Shown here: in pieces, positions 33,709-40,621 of the stretch
How positions within the stretch are numbered: the stretch's first letter is position 1
Layout of the letters: every line of letters starts with the position of its first letter
Virus record (IMG/VR): IMGVR_UViG_3300036760_000101
Location: 1-54,244 of that record
Source of the DNA: a virus
Direction: 5' to 3' (one strand)
DNA length: 54,244 nucleotides
The notes under the pieces: generated by a model
The model's database searches: none
What the model was told of the DNA's origin: nothing
The model's input: the letters and a program-made list of their open reading frames with translations, nothing else
Translations under genes and position numbers: made by a program

Positions 33709-33891
33709 TTATTCATGGTTTTTACAGAAAAATGGTTGTTCATATTCCAAAACATTCCTACCGCATTCAGGACAAACGAATCCTTCCCTTAGCCTTGGAG
33801 TTCTTTTACTATAACATATTTCTTTGGAAATGTCAAGGTCTATTTCTTCTGGAAATACGGCTTCATTAAATAAATCTACCAAATCTTTCAT
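33709..33891 (-). CDS. Small zinc-finger protein with promoter inside its gene
   Basis: The protein has 60 residues. The C-terminal half has VCPECGRNV and FFCKNHE, a C-x2-C plus C-x2-H site. The N-terminal half is acidic (MKDLVDLFNEAVFPEEIDLD). A GAGG site precedes the ATG. A strong leftward promoter at 33808-33836 overlaps codons for residues about 19-28. Confidence 0.55.
   Translation of the reverse strand: MKDLVDLFNEAVFPEEIDLDISKEICYSKRTPRLREGFVCPECGRNVLEYEQPFFCKNHE
33808..33836 (-). promoter_or_regulatory. Leftward promoter within a coding region
   Basis: On the minus strand, TTGACA (33836-33831) and TATAGT (33813-33808) have a 17-base spacer with TGT before the -10 box. The spacer start TTTCCAAA equals that of the promoter at 26795. 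It would transcribe the small genes at 33695-33410 independently of the long early transcript. Confidence 0.65.
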
Positions 33892-33894
33892 ATT

Positions 33895-34743
33895 TTACCT
33901 CACTTTCTTAATCAAAACATCATGTAAATCTTTAAGTTTTTCACCAAAGCCCATAATATTATACCTTATTTTGTATTGCTCACACAATATCTTTCCTTTG
34001 CTTAATGCCTCCCTTCCTGCACTGTCATTGTCGAGTGCAAATATAATAAAGCTCGGTTTATACTGAGAAAATAAATAATTAAGTTTATTAATGTTTCCTG
34101 TTCCATTTAAAGAACAAAGAGATATGCTTTTATCTTGCAATAATCTATCACCAGCTAAGGCATCTATTATGCTTTCTGTAATAAGAAATTTAGACGTATC
34201 CCTTCTTAATAACCATAGGGTCTTAACTCCTAAACATATTCTTTTATGTCCCTCAATAGACCTACATTCAAGACCTATTATATTCTCAGGAAAGGGCATG
34301 GGTATTCCTATAAAATCCACAAGACCATGACGATATATCAAACACTTCATTTCTGGATAATAATTAACATGCTTAGAATTAAAGTATTCCTTAATGGAAG
34401 GTTCTTGTTCTATAGAATAATGATTTTTATATACTTCCTTAATCCATTTTATTTTTTGAGTTCTTTTCTCTTTCCTGTCTGTAAGTTCAGGGGTGATACT
34501 TTCTATTGGAGTTAGGTCTAACTCACCAGCAAGGAAAGCCTTAGCATCCTCAAAGGAAATATCCCTAATGTCCATAACAAAATTAAAGGCATCTCCTGTT
34601 TTGTGACATCCAAAACAATGATAAATAGTTCCCTTAAGCCAACAGGAAGGCTCAAGCTCCTCATGGAAAGGACATATAATCATATTATTATGATTAACTT
34701 CAAAACCTAATTGTTCGGCTACTTCCCTTAAGAAATACTTCAT
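33895..34743 (-). CDS. DnaG-like primase (CHC2 zinc finger + Toprim)
   Basis: The protein has 282 residues. The zinc finger is C24-x2-H27 (CPFHEELEPSC) with C43-x2-C46 (YHCFGCHKTGD), the CHC2 type. The Toprim part has FLITESIIDALAGD and FIIFALDNDSAGREA. It is short compared with bacterial DnaG and has no helicase-binding tail, as in other phage primases. It makes primers for the helicase at 26827. Confidence 0.85.
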   Translation of the reverse strand: MKYFLREVAEQLGFEVNHNNMIICPFHEELEPSCWLKGTIYHCFGCHKTGDAFNFVMDIRDISFEDAKAFLAGELDLTPIESITPELTDRKEKRTQKIKWIKEVYKNHYSIEQEPSIKEYFNSKHVNYYPEMKCLIYRHGLVDFIGIPMPFPENIIGLECRSIEGHKRICLGVKTLWLLRRDTSKFLITESIIDALAGDRLLQDKSISLCSLNGTGNINKLNYLFSQYKPSFIIFALDNDSAGREALSKGKILCEQYKIRYNIMGFGEKLKDLHDVLIKKVR

Positions 34744-34747
34744 TGTA

Positions 34748-34894
34748 TTAGTTCTTTTCGGTATTTAATAGCTCATTAACCCTATCTACTAATTTTTGCA
34801 AAACAAGATTATTACCAAAGTCCTTTTCAAATTCAATTATTTCCTTGAGGGATGCTTTTATATTCATATGTTTTATTACCTGTAAGTCAAACAT
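34748..34894 (-). CDS. Small helical protein
   Basis: The protein has 48 residues, MFDLQVIKHMNIKASLKEII at the start, followed by charged helical sequence ending LLNTEKN. AAGGAG lies upstream, and the ATG directly follows the previous stop (TAAATG). It stands before the primase gene. Function unknown. Confidence 0.55.
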   Translation of the reverse strand: MFDLQVIKHMNIKASLKEIIEFEKDFGNNLVLQKLVDRVNELLNTEKN

Positions 34895-35035
34895 TTATTT
34901 CTCCTTATAATTTTTTGTAGGTTTTAAAAGTTTCAATGGCTTCGGTTGTTTATTAACAGACCTTCCCCTTCTTCTTGCTTCCTGAGCCTTGTCTTTGATG
35001 CTTTGCCTTGTTCTGATGGTTATATCACGGCTCAC
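34895..35035 (-). CDS. Small very basic protein (GTG start)
   Basis: The protein has 46 residues, rich in Arg and Lys (SRDITIRTRQSIKDKAQEAR; RRGRSVNKQPKPLKLLKP). GGAG precedes the GTG, which overlaps the preceding TGA (GTGA). It probably binds nucleic acid. No family recognised. Confidence 0.55.
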   Translation of the reverse strand: MSRDITIRTRQSIKDKAQEARRRGRSVNKQPKPLKLLKPTKNYKEK

Positions 35036-35220
35036 TTAATTTTCTCCTTTCTATGGCATATGCCATTCTCAATTAAGTTCATCGCATTTCTACCGAACCA
35101 TCCCTGTAAAGACCAGCATAGTCCAGTATCAATAAGATATTGCCATGCCTCAATATATTGCCCTTCGCTATCACACTCAACAAATCCTTCGGCTATTCCT
35201 ACAGCGTCATACGATGTCAT
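35032..35220 (-). CDS. Small conserved phage protein (DUF7417-like)
   Basis: The protein has 62 residues. EAWQYLIDTGLCWSLQGWFG is a hallmark of a small family found in very many phages, which I recall as DUF7417. AAGGAG precedes the ATG. Its function is unknown, but it is usually found in early regions. Confidence 0.68.
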   Translation of the reverse strand: MTSYDAVGIAEGFVECDSEGQYIEAWQYLIDTGLCWSLQGWFGRNAMNLIENGICHRKEKIK

Positions 35221-35458
35221 TTTTCTTCTCCTTTACTTTTTGCATTTCTTTCTTTGTTCTTCTATGAATTATAGGGTCTTTTGCGATATGCTTTCTCCAT
35301 GAATCGCACTTATCCTTACGGCTACATTTCTTTTTACATATTGCCCTTTCCCTCCATGATTCTTCACGATAACAATATAGATATATCCTACCATTATCGC
35401 ATATCATTGCATTGTTAAAGGCTATACCAGTTTCTTCGTCAATTATTGGTTTTTCCAT
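35207..35458 (-). CDS. Cys-rich small protein
   Basis: The protein has 83 residues after GGAAGG. MICDNGRIYLYC and AICKKKCSRKDKCDSWRKHI give five Cys residues in a possible metal site, followed by a basic tail (RRTKKEMQKVKEKK). It overlaps the next gene by 14 bases. No named family. Confidence 0.55.
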   Translation of the reverse strand: MEKPIIDEETGIAFNNAMICDNGRIYLYCYREESWRERAICKKKCSRKDKCDSWRKHIAKDPIIHRRTKKEMQKVKEKKNDIV

Positions 35459-35495
35459 TTTCCTTCCTTTTTTATATTATTAATACTAACTTCCC

Positions 35496-35603
35496 TTATT
35501 TTCCTATTTTTGTAAATAGTTCGATATATGCTTTATATTCTTCTATTTGTTCTTCTGTAAAATTATGTTCCTTTGCTATTTTTAGTCCTTCTCCTTTGGA
35601 CAC
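35496..35603 (-). CDS. Possible 35-residue peptide (GTG start)
   Basis: The frame reads SKGEGLKIAKEHNFTEEQIE and continues to KIGK after a GTG. The sequence is a plausible charged helix and overlaps the preceding small gene, but no binding site is well placed. A TTG at 35624 would add seven residues. The stretch 35459-35495 holds no gene. Confidence 0.3.
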   Translation of the reverse strand: MSKGEGLKIAKEHNFTEEQIEEYKAYIELFTKIGK

Positions 35604-35665
35604 TGTAATTGATAATAGAAACAAAGTACATCAAGCGCAAAGTTAATTGTAAATACTGTGTTCAT
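35582..35665 (-). CDS. Possible 27-residue peptide
   Basis: MNTVFTINFALDVLCFYYQL then QCPKEKD. The ATG overlaps the preceding TGA (ATGA), which is the main support. No separate binding site is visible. Function unknown. Confidence 0.4.
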   Translation of the reverse strand: MNTVFTINFALDVLCFYYQLQCPKEKD

Positions 35666-35811
35666 ACTACTGGAATACTATAAATAGATATATTGTTATT
35701 ATCACAATATACCTTAACATGCTTAACCCATAACCAAACATCTAAAGCAGACATGGGATTCTCCCAATATTCTAACTGCATTTTCCGGATAGTAAGATAT
35801 AGTTGTTTCAT
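35662..35811 (-). CDS. Small helical protein
   Basis: The protein has 49 residues (MKQLYLTIRKMQLEYWENPM at the start, then SALDVWLWVKHVKVYCDN). It lies 6 bases downstream of the zinc-cluster gene and is coupled to the next peptide by ATGA. Function unknown. Confidence 0.5.
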   Translation of the reverse strand: MKQLYLTIRKMQLEYWENPMSALDVWLWVKHVKVYCDNNNISIYSIPVV

Positions 35812-35817
35812 TTCATT

Positions 35818-35961
35818 TTACTTATCCCTAAAGGTTATAACTCTTTTACCATTTTTCTGGTATCTTACGCCGATAACGTGTTGACACAAACATTCCTTAT
35901 CGGGATTGATAACATTAAGACATACTGGACAGCAACAAAAAGCCTTTGTTTTTTTAACCAT
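35818..35961 (-). CDS. Cys-cluster small protein, first gene of the leftward block
   Basis: The protein has 47 residues. FCCCPVCLNV and KECLCQHVI supply six Cys and one His, a probable zinc site, then a basic end (GVRYQKNGKRVITFRDK). AGGAG lies 7 bases before the ATG. As the first gene after the control region it would be made earliest. Confidence 0.58.
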   Translation of the reverse strand: MVKKTKAFCCCPVCLNVINPDKECLCQHVIGVRYQKNGKRVITFRDK

Positions 35962-36109
35962 GATAATCTCCTTTCCTCCGATTTTAAATTGTTAATAGTT
36001 GAAATGTTCATGTCATTAAATATAGCAAGTCCCATGCCACCTTAAAAAAGCCATAACCCATTGATAAGATTCGATAATGGAAAATCTTTTAATGGCATAA
36101 TGACAGATA

Positions 36110-36138
36110 ATGTTATTTTGGAAGACGAATCTTGTCAA
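36110..36138 (-). promoter_or_regulatory. Candidate leftward early promoter
   Basis: On the minus strand, TTGACA (36138-36133) and TAACAT (36115-36110) are spaced by 17 bases. The -10 box matches the consensus at four of six positions and has no TGN extension. The leader to the first early gene would be about 140 nt. A second weak candidate is TTGACA 36233-36228 with TTGTAT 36209-36204. Confidence 0.35.
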
Positions 36139-37074
36139 ATTCAATCTGGTCTGAATCATCAAATCTAATAATGAATAGATTACTACTTCCAGTAAAGGAT
36201 TGAATACAAGGCATTTAGACAATGGCATGTCAATAGCATATAGCATAGCATGTTATTAATAGTTAATAATCAGTTATGGTGAAGATAAACTATAAAAAAT
36301 AATAAGCGGCATAACATCCAATAAACCATAACCATATTTAATCCGTTTTTAAACCGTATCTAAACTGCATCCAAAAGATACAATGCGCTTCCAATAGTAT
36401 AGCGTATCGAAACACAATACTATAGAAGGTATGTTTAGGGGTAACAAGTGGTGACAGTGTTTCAATGGAATAATAGAAATGTAGATATATCAATATAGTG
36501 TGTCATTTTTGATACAGTTGAGTCGAGTCATATTAAGTATATTGATACGGTAAGGCTCACTATATAGAGGTCTACTACATGTATGATATACCCTACACAA
36601 TCACCACCCCATAACCGCACATGTGAATAAATAACACACCACTATCTCTTATAGCACCCATTAGCATCTCTTATAGAATAGACATCATGTATTACTTTAA
36701 GAGATAAGGGTAACTCATGGGATAATAACAATACTTTATGGTAGAGGAGGGGGTATTCCGCATTTCCAAAAGAGACCCCCTACCACCACAATCATCTCAA
36801 TCACATGTATAATAGGCATCAAAATAAATTGTTACACCATAACATTAAGTTAACAACGTAACCCCTTGATTTCATTAGACTTCTATAATAATACCTATAG
36901 AAAACAACCCCCCTATTCCCAAAATGGTATATCCTGGTAATGTAACCCATTGTCAAATTTGGATTTTCTATAGAAAATATAATAGGACTTTATAAGGCAA
37001 ATAAGTCCAATTCATTTTTTGATAGGTGTATGGAATATCATACAGTCATTTTCAAAAAAGCTGTACACATCCCG

Positions 37075-37157
37075 TAAGAGTATCTTCTTTAACTAATAAA
37101 TTATCTAATATATATTATTTAATATAATACATATTAAAGAGTAAGAAGATACTCTTA
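37075..37157. repeat. Perfect 15-bp inverted repeat with AT-rich loop
   Basis: TAAGAGTATCTTCTT (37075-37089) is the exact reverse complement of 37143-37157. The 53-nt loop is nearly all A and T, and CTTTAA/TTAAAG can extend the pairing inward. The ssb-side copy at 33311-33395 has the same design. A protein-binding cruciform or an easily melted site is possible. Confidence 0.7.
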
Positions 37158-37206
37158 TGTATTAGTATTATATATATAATATATATTATAGCGGAACAAT
37201 TTAGTG

Positions 37207-37318
37207 ATGTCCTCAATATTGTATACACCCAGGGTTCCTGTAACGTATTGATTCATGGTTCTTTCTTGAGTGGGGTGTCCTCAGTATTGTATACAGGTGT
37301 CCTCAATATTGTATCCAC
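37207..37318 (+). repeat. Three 22-bp direct repeats (operator/iteron-like)
   Basis: Copies lie at 37207-37228, 37275-37296 and 37297-37318. The last two are directly adjacent. The core is TGTCCTCARTATTGTATMCA. The related element at 33244-33269 is in opposite orientation ahead of ssb. The block sits 70 bases upstream of the rightward promoter. The 22-bp period, about two helical turns, suits a dimeric regulator binding one face. Confidence 0.72.
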
Positions 37319-37388
37319 ATGTTATATTCCATGTGCCAAACACGACATGTGCAGCCTACTTATGTCTTATAAAATATAACAATAAGTA

Positions 37389-37418
37389 TTGACATAATAC
37401 TACCCCATATGTTATACT
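37389..37418 (+). promoter_or_regulatory. Rightward promoter, extended -10, at the start of the late block
   Basis: TTGACA (37389-37394) and TATACT (37413-37418) have an 18-base spacer, and TGT directly precedes the -10 box. Transcription would start at about 37425, which is the A of the first ATG. This is the only strong promoter ahead of the lysis and packaging genes until 48288. Confidence 0.78.
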
Positions 37419-37424
37419 AATAGA

Positions 37425-37589
37425 ATGGAAGAAGAAACATACATAGGTAGTGGTAGGGTAATGGTTACCGTTATTGACGATAAACTTACCATTATGACAG
37501 ATTGCCCTAAGTGTGGTAGGCTTCTTCAAAAGAAAGAATATATCGCAATCGTAACATGTTTTTGCGGATATGTTTGGCAGGAGTGGTAA
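37425..37589 (+). CDS. Zinc-ribbon microprotein, probably leaderless
   Basis: The protein has 54 residues. TDCPKCGRLL and VTCFCGYVW give a C-x2-C / C-x-C ribbon. The ATG is only 7 bases after the -10 box and has no binding site upstream, so the mRNA would begin at or near the AUG. Its stop is followed one base later by a second zinc-ribbon gene. Confidence 0.65.
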   Translation: MEEETYIGSGRVMVTVIDDKLTIMTDCPKCGRLLQKKEYIAIVTCFCGYVWQEW

Positions 37590-37590
37590 G

Positions 37591-37794
37591 ATGGAATGTA
37601 AGGAATGTGGTTTATCTCTGGAACTCGATAGTTACCAAAATACAGATGGTGATGTAATAGTCACTCTGTATTGTAACGACTGTGATAAGTATTTTCCTGT
37701 TAAGACCAAGGGGGAACTTAGGGAAATACTTAATGACGAAGAGTTGGCTAATTATCTTCCAGTTGATGTAATCTTTGAAATAAATAAATTTTAA
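37591..37794 (+). CDS. Zinc-ribbon protein
   Basis: The protein has 67 residues from ATG 37591 (AGGAG 8 bases upstream); the in-frame ATG at 37570 lies inside the previous gene. MECKECGLSLEL and LYCNDCDKYFPV give two C-x2-C pairs. The C-terminus is acidic and helical (LREILNDEELANYL). Paired with the preceding ribbon gene, it may be a regulator of the late block. Confidence 0.62.
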   Translation: MECKECGLSLELDSYQNTDGDVIVTLYCNDCDKYFPVKTKGELREILNDEELANYLPVDVIFEINKF

Positions 37795-37810
37795 CCTTTA
37801 GGAGGAAACA

Positions 37811-38575
37811 ATGTTTTCTGTTTTAGAGATACCTATTGCCATTGCCGTGAGTGGCACAAGTTTTAATAGTGACCCTGTTTATATTCCAGAAGGGGTTAGG
37901 GTTTTGGGTTGGGAGTTTACCACCCCAGATTATACAGTTGCCCGAACAACTACTATGTCTATTGTGTCTGCTGCTGGAAGGACTTTAGTTTCTGGCTCTG
38001 CTATTAACGAAGCAACTGCAAGCGTTAAACTTTGTGATGAGACGGAAGCCCCTGCTGTATTCTCAGGGTTCTATCTTAATGCTGCACTTAGTGGTGCTGC
38101 TGGTGGAACAGACCCATATACTATGAGTGTTATTCTCTATGTTGAAACTGGAGATAGTGGGGCATTAATGATTCCATCTGGTTTGGTTGCTGCAATGAGT
38201 TTTCAGACACAGGCAGATGCTTTACTTAGTCAAGCTACTCCAGTTCAAAATACTTGGTATACTATTCTTGATACAGTTCATTACGCTAAATTATTTGGGA
38301 TAGCTATTGCCGTTGCTACAACTGGAGAAACCTTAGAAGTAAGACTAACGGTAGATGGTAATGTATACACTGGAAGTCAGGTCGCTGTCGCTGATACTGC
38401 ATATAAGGCAAATCCCTATACTGCACCAACTGGAACTTATTTACTTATGACTACTTCTTCAATACAAAATAGTAATGAACTTGAAGGAAGGTCTTTGAAG
38501 GTTGAGGTTAGAAAAACAACCGCAGCAGGTACGGGAACAATAACTGGTTGCGTTACTTATGCACAGAGAGGATAA
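37811..38575 (+). CDS. Putative structural or decoration protein
   Basis: The protein has 254 residues after AGGAGG. It is beta-rich with many Ala, Thr and Val residues (LEIPIAIAVSGTSFNSDPVY; LEVRLTVDGNVYTGSQVAVA) and two similar halves are hinted at. It is odd to find such a protein at the head of the lysis cassette, away from capsid genes. A virion surface protein is likely; no family recognised. Confidence 0.55.
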   Translation: MFSVLEIPIAIAVSGTSFNSDPVYIPEGVRVLGWEFTTPDYTVARTTTMSIVSAAGRTLVSGSAINEATASVKLCDETEAPAVFSGFYLNAALSGAAGGTDPYTMSVILYVETGDSGALMIPSGLVAAMSFQTQADALLSQATPVQNTWYTILDTVHYAKLFGIAIAVATTGETLEVRLTVDGNVYTGSQVAVADTAYKANPYTAPTGTYLLMTTSSIQNSNELEGRSLKVEVRKTTAAGTGTITGCVTYAQRG

Positions 38576-38576
38576 A

Positions 38577-38954
38577 ATGGAACTAAAGAAAGAAAAAATC
38601 TCTTTATTGGAATTGGTCAATATGCAGCCAACACTCAGGAAGATGGTGACTAAGGAGTTACCTGCGAAGTTGGCTTATCGTTTGGCAAAACTTATTAAGA
38701 ATTTAGAAACCGAATATACTTCATATGAGGAAACAAGAAAGAAGCTCGTTGGGAAATATGGAGATAAAGAAGAAGATAATAGTATCTCGGTTCCTCCAGA
38801 TAAGATTGATGTATTTATGGGTGAACTTAACGAGGTATTAAAAGAGGAAGTAGAAATAACTTACATTCCATTCTCTCTGGATGAGATAGAAAAAATAGAG
38901 CTTACAGTTCAGGATATTGTTAGTATTGAAAGATTCTTGGTAGGGAAAGAATAA
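38577..38954 (+). CDS. Small helical protein of unknown function
   Basis: The protein has 125 residues from ATG 38577 (GAGG upstream), chosen over an ATG at 38559 inside the previous gene. KLAYRLAKLIKNLETEYTSY and an acidic C-terminal half (LSLDEIEKIEL-like) are helical. The type resembles small phage proteins found upstream of holins. Function unknown. Confidence 0.57.
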   Translation: MELKKEKISLLELVNMQPTLRKMVTKELPAKLAYRLAKLIKNLETEYTSYEETRKKLVGKYGDKEEDNSISVPPDKIDVFMGELNEVLKEEVEITYIPFSLDEIEKIELTVQDIVSIERFLVGKE

Positions 38955-39245
38955 ATGAATAAACTCTGGTCTGAATTAGTAAGAATATTTCCACTATTGC
39001 TAATCATCCTTGCTGCCATTGTAGTATTTGGTGATGTCTCACAATTGCAAGTTCAATTATATCAACTTTCTATGGTTGCATTTGTAATCATAGCCTTTCA
39101 TATTGCAAGGCAGGTTTTATTTCCCTATATAGACATTAAAGAGATTGTAGCATATACAAAGTATAATGCTATAGCATCTGCTATGGTATTTGTGGGAATG
39201 TTGATATTTATTATAGTAATAATTTATATGGGGGTCATTAAGTAA
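38955..39245 (+). CDS. Putative holin
   Basis: The protein has 96 residues and three hydrophobic segments (FPLLLIILAAIVVFG, LYQLSMVAFVIIAFHIA and SAMVFVGMLIFIIVIIYMGV). RQVLFPYIDIKE between helices two and three resembles a class of phage holins. It is just upstream of the transglycosylase gene, the usual place. It would form holes in the inner membrane and set the lysis time. Confidence 0.7.
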   Translation: MNKLWSELVRIFPLLLIILAAIVVFGDVSQLQVQLYQLSMVAFVIIAFHIARQVLFPYIDIKEIVAYTKYNAIASAMVFVGMLIFIIVIIYMGVIK

Positions 39246-39313
39246 TGGTTATTTTTTTAATAATACTTGCCGTTGCACTATACGTTGTATTTATTGATAG
39301 GATTACGAGATGA
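39245..39313 (+). CDS. 22-residue membrane peptide
   Basis: MVIFLIILAVALYVVFIDRI then TR. The ATG overlaps the holin stop (TAATG) and the TGA overlaps the next ATG (ATGA), so it is coupled on both sides. It is a single membrane helix and may tune the holin. Nothing but packing and composition supports it. Confidence 0.5.
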   Translation: MVIFLIILAVALYVVFIDRITR

Positions 39314-39555
39314 GTGAATTTGATATTAAAAAATTAAGAAAAAATCAATATGAGATAGATGAGAGAAAAAATTATATTGTTCAGGATATTGAATGTTGCC
39401 TTAATTGTTCCTATAGGGGAAACGAGGTAGATGGTGCAATATCTTGTAGGATGCACAGATTTCATAGAATCGGAGAATCATATTGGTCATTTCCAGTAGA
39501 TAACCTTGGTAAGTGTGATAAATATTTTGATGAAAGATTGTATAGATTAAAATGA
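39310..39555 (+). CDS. Cys-containing small protein
   Basis: The protein has 81 residues. ECCLNCSYRGNEVDGAISCR with a later KCDKYF gives five Cys residues, perhaps a metal or disulfide site. It lies between holin and endolysin, with four-base overlaps on both sides. Function unknown. Confidence 0.57.
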   Translation: MSEFDIKKLRKNQYEIDERKNYIVQDIECCLNCSYRGNEVDGAISCRMHRFHRIGESYWSFPVDNLGKCDKYFDERLYRLK

Positions 39556-40238
39556 AAAAAGTTACTAAGGATTCATTGATAACTTGGGGTATTGTAACTG
39601 GAATAATTATTTTTCTTTGGTTAGTGGTTATGGTTCAACATGCGTTTCCAGTTACTATGCTTGATAAAGCAAAACCATATCTTCCAGTTGTAAGGGAAGT
39701 TGTTCATAAATATTGGACAGACGTAAAAAATGAACACTACATTTGTGGTCAAATTGAACAGGAATCTGGATGGAAGAAATATGCAGAACTAAAAACTTCA
39801 AGAGAATATGGTTTTGGACTTGCTCAAATAACAATAACCCCAAGATTCAATAATTTCCTTGAAGCAAGAAAAAAAATAAAGGAACTATCTGCATGGAATT
39901 GGGATGATAGATTTAATGAGAAATATCAATTAACCTACCTTACCTTAACCGACAAAAGTAACTTTCAGCAAATGCTGAAACTGCTTAATTCAGTGAAAGA
40001 TATATGGGCTGGAACTCTTGTCAGTTATAATGCTGGTAAGGGGACAGTCCTACAGAGGAGAGCCTTGTGTGCATCCTCTGTAGGCTGTGATAAAACAAGA
40101 TGGTTTGGTGGATTAGATTCTGTAAGAATGAATTATGAAAAGAGGGTACTATACGGTAAGGAAGTGGGTAATATGAGAAATGAATACCCACATGTAATAA
40201 TTTTTGTAAGAAGTCCAAAATATAAAAATGTCATTTAA
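39552..40238 (+). CDS. Membrane-anchored lytic transglycosylase (endolysin)
   Basis: The protein has 228 residues. A hydrophobic N-terminal helix (LITWGIVTGIIIFLWLVVMV) could act as a signal-anchor-release segment. The SLT-type domain follows: catalytic E71 in CGQIEQESGW, GFGLAQITITPRF at 87-99, and SYNAGKG near residue 160. It cleaves peptidoglycan glycan strands. The N-terminal anchor would hold it inactive until the holin depolarises the membrane. An anchored endolysin suggests a Gram-negative host. Confidence 0.82.
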   Translation: MKKVTKDSLITWGIVTGIIIFLWLVVMVQHAFPVTMLDKAKPYLPVVREVVHKYWTDVKNEHYICGQIEQESGWKKYAELKTSREYGFGLAQITITPRFNNFLEARKKIKELSAWNWDDRFNEKYQLTYLTLTDKSNFQQMLKLLNSVKDIWAGTLVSYNAGKGTVLQRRALCASSVGCDKTRWFGGLDSVRMNYEKRVLYGKEVGNMRNEYPHVIIFVRSPKYKNVI

Positions 40239-40488
40239 TGATTTCTTAAATCAAGCATATCTAATAGCTGGTGCATTTGCTGTAAGGGAATTTGCTGCTT
40301 GGGGATTCAGGAAAGTATTCAGTGGTGGAAATGCCCTTATTACAAAATTAGATTTTGAAAAAGAAAAGGCACTTCTGGTATCTTATGAAGATTATCAGAA
40401 AGATACTGATAAGTTAGATAAGCGACTTGAGGAAATTTGGAAGAAAGTTGATTTTCTTGTGGAGTTAGAAATTGAAAAGAGCAAATAA
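40228..40488 (+). CDS. Small protein of the lysis region
   Basis: The protein has 86 residues and overlaps the endolysin end by 11 bases. The N-terminal half is hydrophobic and amphipathic (FLNQAYLIAGAFAVREFAAW); the C-terminal half is a charged coiled coil (DYQKDTDKLDKRLEEIWKKV). This layout suggests a membrane-associated lysis accessory, but no family is recognised. Confidence 0.57.
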   Translation: MSFNDFLNQAYLIAGAFAVREFAAWGFRKVFSGGNALITKLDFEKEKALLVSYEDYQKDTDKLDKRLEEIWKKVDFLVELEIEKSK

Positions 40489-40621
40489 ATTTGTGATTAA
40501 TGGAAGCCCTCAGAGGCAAGGAACCAATCCTACCAAGGTGGATATGAGGGAAATAGACTTTAAACTCAAAAAAATCCTTATGGATTTACAAACACTAAAA
40601 CATCTCAAGGGAGGAACGTAA
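40472..40621 (+). CDS. Small basic protein (TTG start)
   Basis: The protein has 49 residues (KRANKFVINGSPQRQGTNP after the initiator). GGAG lies 7 bases before the TTG, and the stop overlaps the ATG of the protease gene (GTAATGG). It contains LKKILMDLQTLKHLKGG, a helix. Function unknown. Confidence 0.5.
   Translation: MKRANKFVINGSPQRQGTNPTKVDMREIDFKLKKILMDLQTLKHLKGGT

Larger units (their letters stand above)
35962..37388. other. AT-rich divergent control region without genes
   Basis: This stretch of about 1.4 kb holds no convincing gene on either strand. It contains candidate leftward promoters (36110-36138 and, weaker, 36204-36233), a GC-rich hairpin with AGGGGGT 36748-36754 and ACCCCCT 36775-36781, an AT-rich inverted repeat at 37075-37157 and three 22-bp repeats at 37207-37318. 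The leftward and rightward blocks start on either side. It is the best candidate for the main regulatory switch, and possibly for a replication origin. Confidence 0.7.

Noticed and set aside
36016-36246. A 76-residue minus-strand ORF in the control region
   Set aside because: It has no ribosome binding site, its composition is unlike its neighbours, and it overlaps promoter-like sequences. It looks like a chance open frame in AT-rich DNA.
36748-36781. Hairpin AGGGGGT / ACCCCCT as a terminator
   Set aside because: It has a 20-nt loop and no U-run on either strand; it was kept only as a noted element of the control region.
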